A DNA stretch of 64,000 nt, from contig CAZWSI010000002.1 in assembly GCA_964636405.1 (NCBI GenBank), forward strand, positions 67,451-131,450, written 5' to 3'. This document shows positions 7,146-15,710 of this stretch, piece after piece. The notes under the pieces are model-generated. The model was not told the DNA's origin and did no database searches. It saw only the letters and a list, made by a program, of their open reading frames with translations. This DNA is from CAZKGE01 sp964636405 (GTDB lineage Bacteria > Bacillota > Clostridia > Christensenellales > CAG-138). The first letter of the stretch is position 1; every line of letters begins with the position of its first letter. The position numbers and the translations under genes are program-made.

Positions 7146-8104
7146 AAGCGGCGGTACTGCTCAATCCCCAAGCGGGCGGAGCGGGCCGGCTCGGCGAGGT
7201 CGCCTCTGCCGTCGGCGCGCTCGTTTCCGGGCACGCGTCCATCGGCGTAACGGGCTACGGAGGCGAAATTTTGCGGCCCGGCACGCTTTTGCCAAGGCCG
7301 GCGCAAACGGGGTATCTGCCCGCGCTGCATGCGGCTGTGGACGCGCTCGCTTCTCACGAGCCGGACGTATACATCGTCGCCGGGGGCGACGGGATGGCGG
7401 CCTACGTGGCCGACCGCCTCGTAACAAGGGGGCTCCGGCCCAGGCTGCTGGGCGTGCGCATGGGCACGGCCAACGTGGGGCCTATCATTGATTTCGACGC
7501 GGCGGAGCTTGACGGCCTCTCGCTGGATACCCTCGCCTTCGCACCCTGCGGGGCCGTGGAGGCGCTGGACGGAACGGCGCACGTCGCCTTCGGCTTTAAC
7601 GACGTGGTGGTGGGCAACACGCTCCTTTCCACGGTGGACGGGCAGGCCGTGACCGTAAGCGCGCGCGCGCTTGCGGAGGAGGGGAAGCTTGTGCCGGAAG
7701 CGCCGCTTGCCTCCATCGGTCCGGCGCTCACCGTTGTGAAAAACGGGCTGGAAACGCCCTCGGCCCTTTCCGGCGTTTCGCAGGCCGTCGTCTCCTGCCT
7801 CGAGCGGGAAAACCTCTCGGGCCGCGCGGTTTCCGGCATGCTCTGCTTTACGGGAAGCGGCCCCGAGCGCGCGGCGCTCACGCTTTCCTCCCGGCCGCTC
7901 GTGGTGCTCGCGCCCGATCCACGGGGCTTTGCACGGCCCGCGGCCATGGAGCAGCTTCTGTTTTCGGCCTGCGACACGCTGTCGCTTCGGGGCGCAAGCC
8001 CGGAGGCGCTCATCGTGGCGGACGGCAATCCGTACACCCGGCGCGCGGCGGAGATCGGCTTCCGCTACGCGCCCGCCATCATTGAAACGGCAAGGAGGGG
8101 CTAA
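7142..8104 (+). CDS. NAD-kinase-like / AcoX-related kinase
   Basis: 320 residues. The start VLLNPQAGGAG and the motif VAGGDGMAAYVAD (GGDG, about residues 81-84) are the signatures of the NAD kinase/diacylglycerol kinase superfamily. Similar proteins of 320-370 residues (ATP-NAD kinase family, AcoX) occur in catabolic operons and are not the housekeeping NAD kinase. The operon has no other recognisable sugar kinase, yet has an aldolase that normally needs a phosphorylated ketose. A role as the missing substrate kinase is therefore worth testing, but is only an inference. Overlaps the preceding gene by 4 bases. Confidence 0.72.
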   Translation: MKAAVLLNPQAGGAGRLGEVASAVGALVSGHASIGVTGYGGEILRPGTLLPRPAQTGYLPALHAAVDALASHEPDVYIVAGGDGMAAYVADRLVTRGLRPRLLGVRMGTANVGPIIDFDAAELDGLSLDTLAFAPCGAVEALDGTAHVAFGFNDVVVGNTLLSTVDGQAVTVSARALAEEGKLVPEAPLASIGPALTVVKNGLETPSALSGVSQAVVSCLERENLSGRAVSGMLCFTGSGPERAALTLSSRPLVVLAPDPRGFARPAAMEQLLFSACDTLSLRGASPEALIVADGNPYTRRAAEIGFRYAPAIIETARRG

Positions 8105-8109
8105 GCGCC

Positions 8110-9063
8110 ATGTCTGATTCCACCAAGGCAAAGCAACTGCGCGCGCCGAAACCCGTGCGCAAGGTCAAGCTCTTCGGGAAGGTGTATTACCTCTCCGAGA
8201 TGGGCGTGGGCACAATGCTGCTCATTCCGTCCATCGCGTTCCTCATCTTTGTGTTCATCGTGCCGGTCGTGCAGGTCGTTCAGCTCAGCTTTACAAATTT
8301 CAACATGATCACCGGCTCCATGGACCCGGTGGGCTTTGGCAACTATACCTATCTGCTGAAAAACGACAAGTTCTGGAAGGCGCTGGGCAATACGGGCCTG
8401 TACGCGGCGGTCAAGCTTTCGATGGACACGGTGCTCGCGCTCCTCATCGCGCTCATGCTCGATTCCAACGTGCCCATCAAAAAGTTTCTGCGCGCCTCCT
8501 ACTTTGCGCCCGTGGTCGTGCCGGTGGTCGCCTCAAGCCTCATTTGGATCTGGTTTTACGATCCGACGGTCGGCCCCTTCAACCAGATTCTGGAATTTCT
8601 GGGCCTGCCCACGAGCCGCTGGCTGCAAAGCGAAAAGACCGCGCTGCTCTCCATCTTGATCTTCTCCATCTGGAAGGGCGTGGGCTATAACGTGATCCTT
8701 TTCCTCTCCGGCTTGCAGAATATTTCCGATTCGTATCTCGAGGCGGGGCGCATCGACGGCGCGACAAGCTGGCAGCTTTTCTGGAGAATCAAGCTGCCGC
8801 TGCTTCGGCCCATCGTGTCCTTCGTGCTGATGATGGGCGTGATCAACTCCTTCAAGGTCTTTACGGAGGTCAACGTCATGACCCCCGACGGCGGCCCGCT
8901 GCGCTCGACCATGCTCATTGTCAACTACATTTACGAGCTGGCCTTTACCAACGGCCGCATGGGCCGCGCCTCGGCCTGCGCGCTGCTTCTGTTTGTGATT
9001 ATCTTCGTGTTTACCCAGATTCAGAACCGGGTGGACGCGAAAAAGACCATCGATCTGGACTAG
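8110..9063 (+). CDS. ABC transporter permease, carbohydrate uptake (MalF/UgpA-like)
   Basis: 317 residues with six predicted membrane segments. The first follows the motif GTMLLIPSIAFLIFVFIVPV, and the cytoplasmic EAA loop reads EAGRIDGATSWQLFWRIKLP, the contact site for the ATPase. This fits the CUT1 family of sugar/polyol importers. Five bases after the kinase-like gene and 16 bases before the partner permease. No ATP-binding subunit is encoded in the operon, so a shared MsmK-like ATPase from elsewhere must serve it. Confidence 0.93.
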   Translation: MSDSTKAKQLRAPKPVRKVKLFGKVYYLSEMGVGTMLLIPSIAFLIFVFIVPVVQVVQLSFTNFNMITGSMDPVGFGNYTYLLKNDKFWKALGNTGLYAAVKLSMDTVLALLIALMLDSNVPIKKFLRASYFAPVVVPVVASSLIWIWFYDPTVGPFNQILEFLGLPTSRWLQSEKTALLSILIFSIWKGVGYNVILFLSGLQNISDSYLEAGRIDGATSWQLFWRIKLPLLRPIVSFVLMMGVINSFKVFTEVNVMTPDGGPLRSTMLIVNYIYELAFTNGRMGRASACALLLFVIIFVFTQIQNRVDAKKTIDLD

Positions 9064-9079
9064 AAAGGGGGAAACATCC

Positions 9080-9925
9080 ATGTCTATGCTGCCTACCAAA
9101 CGGAGAAGGCTCTATCGCCGCAACTGGGCGCTGTTTGTCATTCTGCTTCTCGGCGCGCTCACGATGCTCTTCCCCTTTGTGTGGATGATTCTCTCGTCGT
9201 TTAAGACCAAGGCGGACGTATATGTCTATCCGCCGCGCTGGATTCCGTCCACGTGGAATTGGGACAACTTCAAAAAGGTCTTCTCCATGATCCCGTTCTT
9301 GCGCTATTACGGGAACAGCATTTTTACCTCCGTGGTGCAGACCTTTTTGCAGATCTCCATCTCGGTGCTGGCCGCGTATTCCCTTACCAAGCTCCATTAT
9401 CCCGGCAAGCAGGTGTTTATGGCCGTCATGCGCAGCAGCATGTTCGTGCCGGCCGTGGTCACGATGATCCCGCTCTACCTCACGGTGTCGAGCATGGGCC
9501 TTGCGGATACCTACGCGGGCATTATGCTGCCGCAGATTGCTACGGCCTTTACCACCATGCTGATGATGAGCTTTTTTGCCTCCATCCCCCAGGATCTCAT
9601 CGACGCGGCGCGGCTCGACGGCTGCGGCTACCTCCGAGTGCTAAACAACGTGGTCATTCCCAATGCCAAGGGCGCCATCTCCACGGCCACGCTCTTTTCC
9701 TTCCTCGGCAACTGGAAAAGCTACACCTGGCCGCTCATTATCACCACCAAGACCGAGTACCGCACCCTGCCCATCGGCTTAAAATACCTTGTGCAGGAAT
9801 CCAGCTCCGAATATCAGGTGATGATGGCGGCGTCGCTGCTGGCCATACTGCCGGTGCTCATCGTCTTCATGTTCTGCGAAAAGCAGTTGGTTCGCTCCAT
9901 TACGCTGACAGGCATGAAATCGTGA
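9080..9925 (+). CDS. ABC transporter permease, carbohydrate uptake (MalG/UgpE-like)
   Basis: 281 residues, six predicted membrane segments, with the EAA-type loop DAARLDGCGYLRVLNNVVIP and the conserved start of CUT1 inner permeases (FPFVWMILSSFK). AAAGGGGG precedes the ATG. It forms the transmembrane channel with the preceding permease and works with the binding protein encoded just downstream. Confidence 0.93.
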   Translation: MSMLPTKRRRLYRRNWALFVILLLGALTMLFPFVWMILSSFKTKADVYVYPPRWIPSTWNWDNFKKVFSMIPFLRYYGNSIFTSVVQTFLQISISVLAAYSLTKLHYPGKQVFMAVMRSSMFVPAVVTMIPLYLTVSSMGLADTYAGIMLPQIATAFTTMLMMSFFASIPQDLIDAARLDGCGYLRVLNNVVIPNAKGAISTATLFSFLGNWKSYTWPLIITTKTEYRTLPIGLKYLVQESSSEYQVMMAASLLAILPVLIVFMFCEKQLVRSITLTGMKS

Positions 9926-9972
9926 AAACGCAAAGGTTACCCCGTTTTATGTAAGAAAAGGAGGATGCTACC

Positions 9973-11328
9973 ATGAAACACACGCTTAAAAAGTCCCTGG
10001 CCCTGCTCTTTACTCTGCTTCTGGCCGCAAGCGCGCTTGCAGGCTGCCTTCCCAAGCCCGCGCAGGTGACGCCCGCCGCCACCGCCGAACCCGCTCCGGC
10101 CGGCTCGGGCGATGCCACAGCGCCCGCCGCACCCGTTGAGGTGGGCGACCTCGCGCTCGAGGTCTGGTACGCCGTCTCCGGCACCAGCGGCGAGAAGTTC
10201 GTCGAGCAGGCCGAGGCGTTTCAGGCCGAAAACGGCAACATCAAGCTGAACCTCTCCTACTCTGGCGGCTCGAGCGACACCGCCACCAAGGTGAGCGCCG
10301 CGCTGCTTGCCGGCAACGGTGCGCCGGACGTGGCCCTCATGTACGCGGGGCCGCTCTACACGGGCGCGCGCGGCAACTATGTCGTCTCCGAGCTCATGCA
10401 GCGCGAGGGCTTCAACGCGGGCGATATCTTCCCCGGCATGTGGGATTACTGCCGCTACGGAACGGGCAATGTGTGCGCCGTGCCCTACGGCATTTCCACG
10501 CAGGTGATGTACTACAATAAAGACATTCTCGCCGCGGCGGGTGTGGACATGACCAAGCCCCCCCAGACCTGGGCGGAATTCTACGATGTGTGCAAGCTCT
10601 GCCTCGAGAAGGGCAACATCAACGGCACGACGGACTTCAGCGCCTTTGACGTAACCGACACCAAGTGGCTGTTTAAATCCATGCTCATGCAGCACGGCAA
10701 CGAGATCATCACCGAAAAGGACGGCGTGCTGACGCCGCTCTTTACCGACGAAAAGGCGCTCGACGTCGCCAACTATTGGAAGTCCCTCGTGGACTCCGGC
10801 ATTATGGCCGCAGGCGAGCACAATGTGGCGGAGAACAAGTTCCTCTCCGGCAATCTGGCGTTCCTTGCCATGTCCTCGAACCGTATCTCCCGCTGGACGG
10901 ACGTGGATATCAACATCGGCGCAATCGAGATGCCGCACTTTGAAACCCAGCAGCTCGCGCTTGGCGGCAACGTGCTCGTGATCCTCACGCAGGACCCCGA
11001 GCGCATCGAGGCCGCGTGGCAGCTCATCGAGTATCTGCTGCAGCCCGAGCAAAACGTGGAATTCGCGCTGGCAACGGGCTATCTCCCGGTGCGCCAATCC
11101 GAGCTGGAGCTTGACGCGGTAAAGAACGCCATTGCGGAAAACGAAATGTACGCCGTGGCCTTCAACCAGCTCCAATACACCTTCTCCTATTTCCACTTTG
11201 AGCAGATGGGCACTATGGATCTGCTGCTGGGCGAAGCGCTTGGCCTCATTGAAAAGGGCGTGCAGACCCCGCAGGAGGCGCTTGACGGCGCGCTGGAGGA
11301 TCTGCTCGACGAGATCTCTCTTTCCTAA
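9973..11328 (+). CDS. Extracellular solute-binding lipoprotein (family 1)
   Basis: 451 residues. Signal peptide with lipobox ALAGC (Cys25), then a low-complexity Ala/Pro linker to about residue 55, then the type 1 periplasmic binding fold (LEVWYAVSGTSGEKFVEQ; YNKDILAAAGVD; AWQLIEYLLQPEQN). It captures the sugar or related substrate for the two permeases upstream. AAAAGGAGG lies 7 bases before the ATG. A strong hairpin follows the gene, as is common after binding-protein genes, and probably sets the expression ratio to the downstream enzymes. Confidence 0.93.
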   Translation: MKHTLKKSLALLFTLLLAASALAGCLPKPAQVTPAATAEPAPAGSGDATAPAAPVEVGDLALEVWYAVSGTSGEKFVEQAEAFQAENGNIKLNLSYSGGSSDTATKVSAALLAGNGAPDVALMYAGPLYTGARGNYVVSELMQREGFNAGDIFPGMWDYCRYGTGNVCAVPYGISTQVMYYNKDILAAAGVDMTKPPQTWAEFYDVCKLCLEKGNINGTTDFSAFDVTDTKWLFKSMLMQHGNEIITEKDGVLTPLFTDEKALDVANYWKSLVDSGIMAAGEHNVAENKFLSGNLAFLAMSSNRISRWTDVDINIGAIEMPHFETQQLALGGNVLVILTQDPERIEAAWQLIEYLLQPEQNVEFALATGYLPVRQSELELDAVKNAIAENEMYAVAFNQLQYTFSYFHFEQMGTMDLLLGEALGLIEKGVQTPQEALDGALEDLLDEISLS

Positions 11329-11359
11329 GCGAGCGCACCCACTCGTATTCTGAACAACC

Positions 11360-11393
11360 GGCAGCGCGGCGGAGGGCTCTCCTCCGCGCTGCC
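11360..11393 (+). terminator. Hairpin after the binding-protein gene
   Basis: GGCAGCGCGG (11360-11369) pairs with CCGCGCTGCC (11384-11393), and an inner GGAG/CTCC extends it. Only a short T-run follows (CCGCTTTG), so this is more likely a partial terminator or an mRNA-stabilising element inside the operon than a full stop. Confidence 0.6.
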
Positions 11394-11411
11394 CCGCTTT
11401 GAGAGGTCGAT

Positions 11412-12188
11412 ATGAACCGTTATTCCTTTTCTACGGCGGCGCTGTTTCCGCTCGAATCCGACGAGGCGCTGCGGCGCATCGCACGGGCGGGCTTTGCGCA
11501 GGCCGAGCTGATGCCGCAGGCCGTTTCCGACGTTTCGGAGGATAAGACCCGGCTTTACGAAAAAAGCGGCGCGCGCGTGGTGAGCATCCATCTGCCGCTA
11601 TGGTTTTTTCCCTGGTTTTACACGCCGCACAAGACCATGATGGCCGACGGCCGCGCGTATGCCGAAAAGCTCCTTGTCATGGCAAAGCGCCTTGGCACGG
11701 AGGTGCTCGTGGTGCATCCGCACGAGAAAAACCGCGCGGGGCACGAAGCGCTTTTGGAAGCGCCCATTGTGGACAATCTGCGTTGGCTGGCCGAACGCTG
11801 CGGCCAGGCGGGCGTGACCATGGCCCTGGAGAACAATCCCAAATCCTGCGCCACGGCCGAGCAGTTGCTTGCCTATGCGGAGGCGCTCGGCAGCCCCTTT
11901 GTCAAGCCCATGGTGGACGTAACGGAGGTGTGCGAGGCGGGCGGCGACCCGGTGCGGTTTTTGCGCGCGTTTACGCCCTGCCACCTGCACCTGAGCGACT
12001 ACGCGGGCGCGAGCCGCCATCTGCCGCCGGGCGAGGGCGATATCGACTGGCAGGGCGTGAAAAACGCCTTGGCCGGCTTTACGGGCGTATACACGCTCGA
12101 GCCCTCGTACCGCTATTATCTTGACGATGTGGACGAGAAGCTCGCCCGGGCGCGCGATTTTATTACCGGACTCCTCGAGGGCGCTTAA
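11412..12188 (+). CDS. Sugar phosphate isomerase/epimerase (xylose isomerase-like TIM barrel)
   Basis: 258 residues. AP-endonuclease-2/xylose-isomerase-like TIM barrel with metal-site motifs VVHPHEKN, MALENNPKS, KPMVDVTEVCEAGG, CHLHLSDYAGA and YTLEPSY. These enzymes bind a divalent metal and interconvert keto and aldo sugars or epimerise them. GAGAGG precedes the ATG. It is the first gene after the intra-operon hairpin and only 3 bases before the ADP-ribosylglycohydrolase gene. The substrate is not evident. Confidence 0.85.
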   Translation: MNRYSFSTAALFPLESDEALRRIARAGFAQAELMPQAVSDVSEDKTRLYEKSGARVVSIHLPLWFFPWFYTPHKTMMADGRAYAEKLLVMAKRLGTEVLVVHPHEKNRAGHEALLEAPIVDNLRWLAERCGQAGVTMALENNPKSCATAEQLLAYAEALGSPFVKPMVDVTEVCEAGGDPVRFLRAFTPCHLHLSDYAGASRHLPPGEGDIDWQGVKNALAGFTGVYTLEPSYRYYLDDVDEKLARARDFITGLLEGA

Positions 12189-12191
12189 GCC

Positions 12192-13169
12192 ATGGAGCAA
12201 GCTCGCATTCAGGCCGTGCTGGAAGCCTACGCGGCAGGCGACGCCATCGGCATGCCCACGGAGTTTATGACGCGGCGGGCGATCGTGGAGCGCTTCGGCT
12301 CGCCCCTGCCCGGCCTGCTTTCTCCCGCCGCGGGCGAAAAGCACGCCAATCTGCCCTACGCCGCGGTAACCGACGATACGGAGCAAAACGTATACCTGCT
12401 GCGCGCCTACCAAAAGGCAGGGCGGGTGGACAGTGTTGAAACCGCGCGCGTGCTGCTGGAATGGGCGGAGGAAACGGGCGCGGCGGAAAAGCGCTACATT
12501 GGCCCAAGCTCGAAAAAGGCGCTGGAAAGCATCCGCGCCGGGGCCGACCCCTCGGGCACGGGGCTTACCGGCACGACCTGCGGCGGCGTCATGCGCACGC
12601 CCGCCGCCGTGCTCTACAAAGCGCACGCGGATGGCGACGCGCTTGCAAACGATATCCACGCATGCCTTCTGTGCACGCACAACACCGCCGAGGCGCTGGA
12701 GGCCGCGGGGGCGTACGGCTTTGCGCTGCAACGCGCGATGGCCGGCGGCTCCATGGACGAAATCGTGGACGCGGCGGTAGAGGGCGGCATGCGGCTTATG
12801 CAAGCGGCGCCCTTTCCCGCCTGCGCGCCCTCCTCGGTTGCCCGGCTGCTGGCGCTGCGCAAGCTGGCCGAAGGCGCGCCCGCCGACGCGCTGCTGGACT
12901 ATATATACGACGTGCTGGGCGCGGGTTTGCCCTCCGCCGACGTGTGCGGCGCCGCCTTTGGCGTCTTTTTTCTGGCGCGCGGGGATGTGTGGCTCGCCGT
13001 CCGTCTAGGCGGCGCGCTTGGCGGCGATACGGACACCGTGGCGGCGCTCGCGGGCGCGCTCAGCGCGTCCTACCGGGGCGGGCATAACCTCCCGCAATCG
13101 CTCCTTTCACAAATTGAGGCCGCAAACAAGCTGGATTTCGCGGCGCTCGCGGAGGGCTGCCATGCTTGA
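12192..13169 (+). CDS. ADP-ribosylglycohydrolase family protein
   Basis: 325 residues. The metal-binding motifs of the ARH/DraG family are present: AAGDAIGMPTEF near the N terminus, TDDTEQNVYLL and, near the C terminus, GGDTDTVAALAGAL. The family removes ADP-ribose from proteins or splits ADP-ribosyl and related N-/O-ribosides with Mg or Mn. In this catabolic operon a glycosidase role on a small imported riboside-like molecule is more plausible than reversal of protein ADP-ribosylation, but this is inference. It overlaps the next gene by 8 bases. Confidence 0.88.
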   Translation: MEQARIQAVLEAYAAGDAIGMPTEFMTRRAIVERFGSPLPGLLSPAAGEKHANLPYAAVTDDTEQNVYLLRAYQKAGRVDSVETARVLLEWAEETGAAEKRYIGPSSKKALESIRAGADPSGTGLTGTTCGGVMRTPAAVLYKAHADGDALANDIHACLLCTHNTAEALEAAGAYGFALQRAMAGGSMDEIVDAAVEGGMRLMQAAPFPACAPSSVARLLALRKLAEGAPADALLDYIYDVLGAGLPSADVCGAAFGVFFLARGDVWLAVRLGGALGGDTDTVAALAGALSASYRGGHNLPQSLLSQIEAANKLDFAALAEGCHA

Positions 13170-14253
13170 CGCGACAAGCTTACACAAAGAGTTTCTTGCG
13201 CTTTTGCGCACTCCCGGCCCCTCCGGCGAAGAAATGGCCGTGTGCGCGTATCTAAAAAGCGCGCTCTCCACGCTGGGCTTTGCCTGCGAGACGGACGAAA
13301 CGGGGAACCTCTCCGCGCGGCTTGGCGCGTCAGGGGGGCACGCGGGCGGCGCGCTGCTTTTTTGCGCGCACATGGACACGGTTCCCCTCGCCGCGCACCC
13401 GGTTATCGTGGAAACGGATGCGGAATACCGCACCGACGGCACGACCGCGCTGGGCGCGGACGATCGGGGCGGCATAGCGGCCATTCTGGCGGCCCTGCGG
13501 CAAATTGCGGCGGAAGACGCGCCCCATCCGCCCATCGAGCTGCTCTTTACCGTGCAGGAGGAGCGCTCGCTCTACGGCTCCGCACACGCGGACCTTTCGC
13601 GCTTTGCCGCGCGGGAGGCCTTTGTGCCCGACAGCTCGCGCTCCGTGGGCACGGCGGTGCTGCAAACGCCCTATAAGGCGCAGCTCGATATCGCGGTGCG
13701 CGGCCGGGCCGCCCACGCGGCGCTCGCGCTGGAAGCGGGCGTGTCGGCCATCCGCATCGCGGCACGGGCCATCGACGCGCTGCCCGCCGTCTTTGAAAAC
13801 GCTACCTTTAATGTGGGAAGCTTTTGCTGCGAGGGGCCCACCAACGTAGTGCCCGACAGCGCGCGGCTCCGCGCGGAGGCGCGCGCCTTTGAAAAGGAAC
13901 GCCTTGACGCGGTGCTTGCGCAGGCGGAAGCCGCCTTTGTAAAGGCCGCCGCCGAGCTGGGCGGGCTCGCCGAATGCGCAAGCCTGCTCGACTACCCCGG
14001 CTACGCGGTGTCGGCAAATCACCCCGCCGTGCTGCGCGTGCGGGCCGCGTGCGAAAAGCTGGGCTTCCCCTTTTCCACCTGCTCGGGCATGGGCGGGAGC
14101 GACGCAAACCATCTTGTGCACGCGGGCATCGCGCCCGTCGTGCTGGGCACGGGCGCAAGAGCGCCCCACGCCCCCGGCGAGCATATGGAAAAAAGCAGTC
14201 TCGAGCGCCTTGCCGCGCTCCTGTTTGAACTCATGACGGGAGGAAACACGTGA
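13162..14253 (+). CDS. M20-family metallopeptidase (peptidase T-like)
   Basis: 363 residues. The two-zinc site is visible: CAHMDTVPL (His/Asp), GADDRGGIAAILAAL (bridging Asp), TVQEERSLYGSAH (catalytic Glu pair), a later FVPDSSRS segment, and the C-terminal GEHMEKSSLE histidine. The central dimerisation domain spans roughly residues 170-280. The start at 13162 was chosen because GGAGGG precedes it by about 7 bases and the homology begins at LHKEFLALLRTPGPSGEE; an upstream start would run inside the preceding gene. It may hydrolyse an amide or peptide bond in the substrate of this operon. Confidence 0.88.
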   Translation: MLDATSLHKEFLALLRTPGPSGEEMAVCAYLKSALSTLGFACETDETGNLSARLGASGGHAGGALLFCAHMDTVPLAAHPVIVETDAEYRTDGTTALGADDRGGIAAILAALRQIAAEDAPHPPIELLFTVQEERSLYGSAHADLSRFAAREAFVPDSSRSVGTAVLQTPYKAQLDIAVRGRAAHAALALEAGVSAIRIAARAIDALPAVFENATFNVGSFCCEGPTNVVPDSARLRAEARAFEKERLDAVLAQAEAAFVKAAAELGGLAECASLLDYPGYAVSANHPAVLRVRAACEKLGFPFSTCSGMGGSDANHLVHAGIAPVVLGTGARAPHAPGEHMEKSSLERLAALLFELMTGGNT

Positions 14254-15698
14254 AAACCGACGTACTCATTATCGGGGGCGGCGCGGTCGGCGCGGCCGTG
14301 GCTTATCGGCTCGCGGCCTACGATCTGCGCGTGGCCGTCGCGGACAAGGAACTGGACGTATGCATGGGCACAAGCGGCCACAACAGCGCCGTGGTGCACG
14401 CGGGCTTCAACAACCGCACGGGGTCGCTCATGGCCGAGCTGTGCGTGGCGGGCAACGCGGGCTTTAAAGCCCTCGCAAAAAGACTCGACGTGCCCTACGT
14501 GCGCACCGGCAAGCTCGTGGTGGGCTTTTCGGAAAGCGACCGCGACTTGCTGGAAAGGCTCGTACTAACCGGCGAAAGGAACGGCTGCGCGGGGCTGTCG
14601 ATGCTCGATGAAGCGGGCGTTTCGGCGCGCGAGCCGGGCGTACCCGCAAGCTGCGCCATGCTCTCGCCCAATACGGCCATCATCAATCCATTTTTGTACA
14701 ACATCCATCTGGCCGAGTGCGCGGCCAAAAACGGCGTGCGCTTTCTGCTGGGCGCCGAGGTGACGGCCATTACGCGGCGCGGCGGCGCTTTTTATGTTAG
14801 CGCCGGAACCGAAACGGTCGAGTGCGCGCTCATCGTAAACGCGGCGGGGCTGTTTTCAGACCGCGTGGCGGCCATGGCGGGCGACGCGTCGTATCAGCTC
14901 TACCCCGCGCGGGGCGAGTATTATCTCTTCGACAAGCTTCCCCCCGGCGCGCTCCGTATGCCCGTTTACCCCGTGCCCCGGCCCGGCGTAGGCGGACTCG
15001 GCGTGCACCTTACGCCCACCATCGACGGCAATCTCATCATCGGCCCGTCGGCGGAATATGTGGAGGAGCGCGAGGCGCTGCAAACCACCGCGCCCGTGCT
15101 TTCGGAGCTGGTCGCCGAAGCCAAGGCGCTCTACCCCGGCCTTGATCTCCGCTCCGTCATCGGGGCGTACGCGGGCATGCGCGCAAAGCTCGTGCCCAAG
15201 GGCGAGGCCAACTACGGCGATTTTGTCATTGAGGAAAGCAAAAAGACCGAAAAGCTCATCAATCTTGTGGGCATCGAATCGCCCGGCCTCACCGCGTCCA
15301 TGCCCATCGCGGAGCGCGTGGCGGCCATGGTGGAGCGCGCGCTGCGCCCCGGCGCAAACGCCGCCTATGAGCCAAGCTACCAAGGCATTCCCTGCTTTGC
15401 CGAGGCGGACGACGCGGAGCGCGCGCGGCTCATCGCGCTCGACCCGGACTACGGCGATATCGTGTGCCGCTGCGAAACGGTGACCCGCGCCGAGATTCGG
15501 CGGGCCATGGATAATCCCATCGGCGCAAGGGGCCTCATCGCCGTGAAAAACCGCGTGCGGGCCACCATGGGCCGCTGCAACGGGGGCTACTGCTTTACGC
15601 GCATGGTGAACATGCTGGAAAAGGAACGCGGCGTGGCGGCGACGGATATCGCCCTCAAGCACGCGGGCGATCGGCCTCTCGCGGGCCGGCTGAAGTAA
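14250..15698 (+). CDS. FAD-dependent glycerol-3-phosphate dehydrogenase-like protein with BFD-type 2Fe-2S domain
   Basis: 482 residues. The N-terminal FAD motif VLIIGGGAVGAAVAYRL is followed by the GlpA/DAO fold (TSGHNSAVVHAGFN; LVGIESPGLTASMPIA). The C-terminal domain (about 400-460) is a BFD-like iron-sulfur domain with CRCETVTRAEI and GRCNGGYC, four cysteines. This architecture is the clostridial GlpA-like subunit that works with a second flavoprotein. Overlaps the peptidase gene by 4 bases; its partner starts 12 bases downstream. The substrate could be glycerol 3-phosphate or another 2-hydroxy acid or polyol phosphate produced by the operon. Confidence 0.88.
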   Translation: MKTDVLIIGGGAVGAAVAYRLAAYDLRVAVADKELDVCMGTSGHNSAVVHAGFNNRTGSLMAELCVAGNAGFKALAKRLDVPYVRTGKLVVGFSESDRDLLERLVLTGERNGCAGLSMLDEAGVSAREPGVPASCAMLSPNTAIINPFLYNIHLAECAAKNGVRFLLGAEVTAITRRGGAFYVSAGTETVECALIVNAAGLFSDRVAAMAGDASYQLYPARGEYYLFDKLPPGALRMPVYPVPRPGVGGLGVHLTPTIDGNLIIGPSAEYVEEREALQTTAPVLSELVAEAKALYPGLDLRSVIGAYAGMRAKLVPKGEANYGDFVIEESKKTEKLINLVGIESPGLTASMPIAERVAAMVERALRPGANAAYEPSYQGIPCFAEADDAERARLIALDPDYGDIVCRCETVTRAEIRRAMDNPIGARGLIAVKNRVRATMGRCNGGYCFTRMVNMLEKERGVAATDIALKHAGDRPLAGRLK

Positions 15699-15710
15699 GG
15701 GGGCGCGGAT

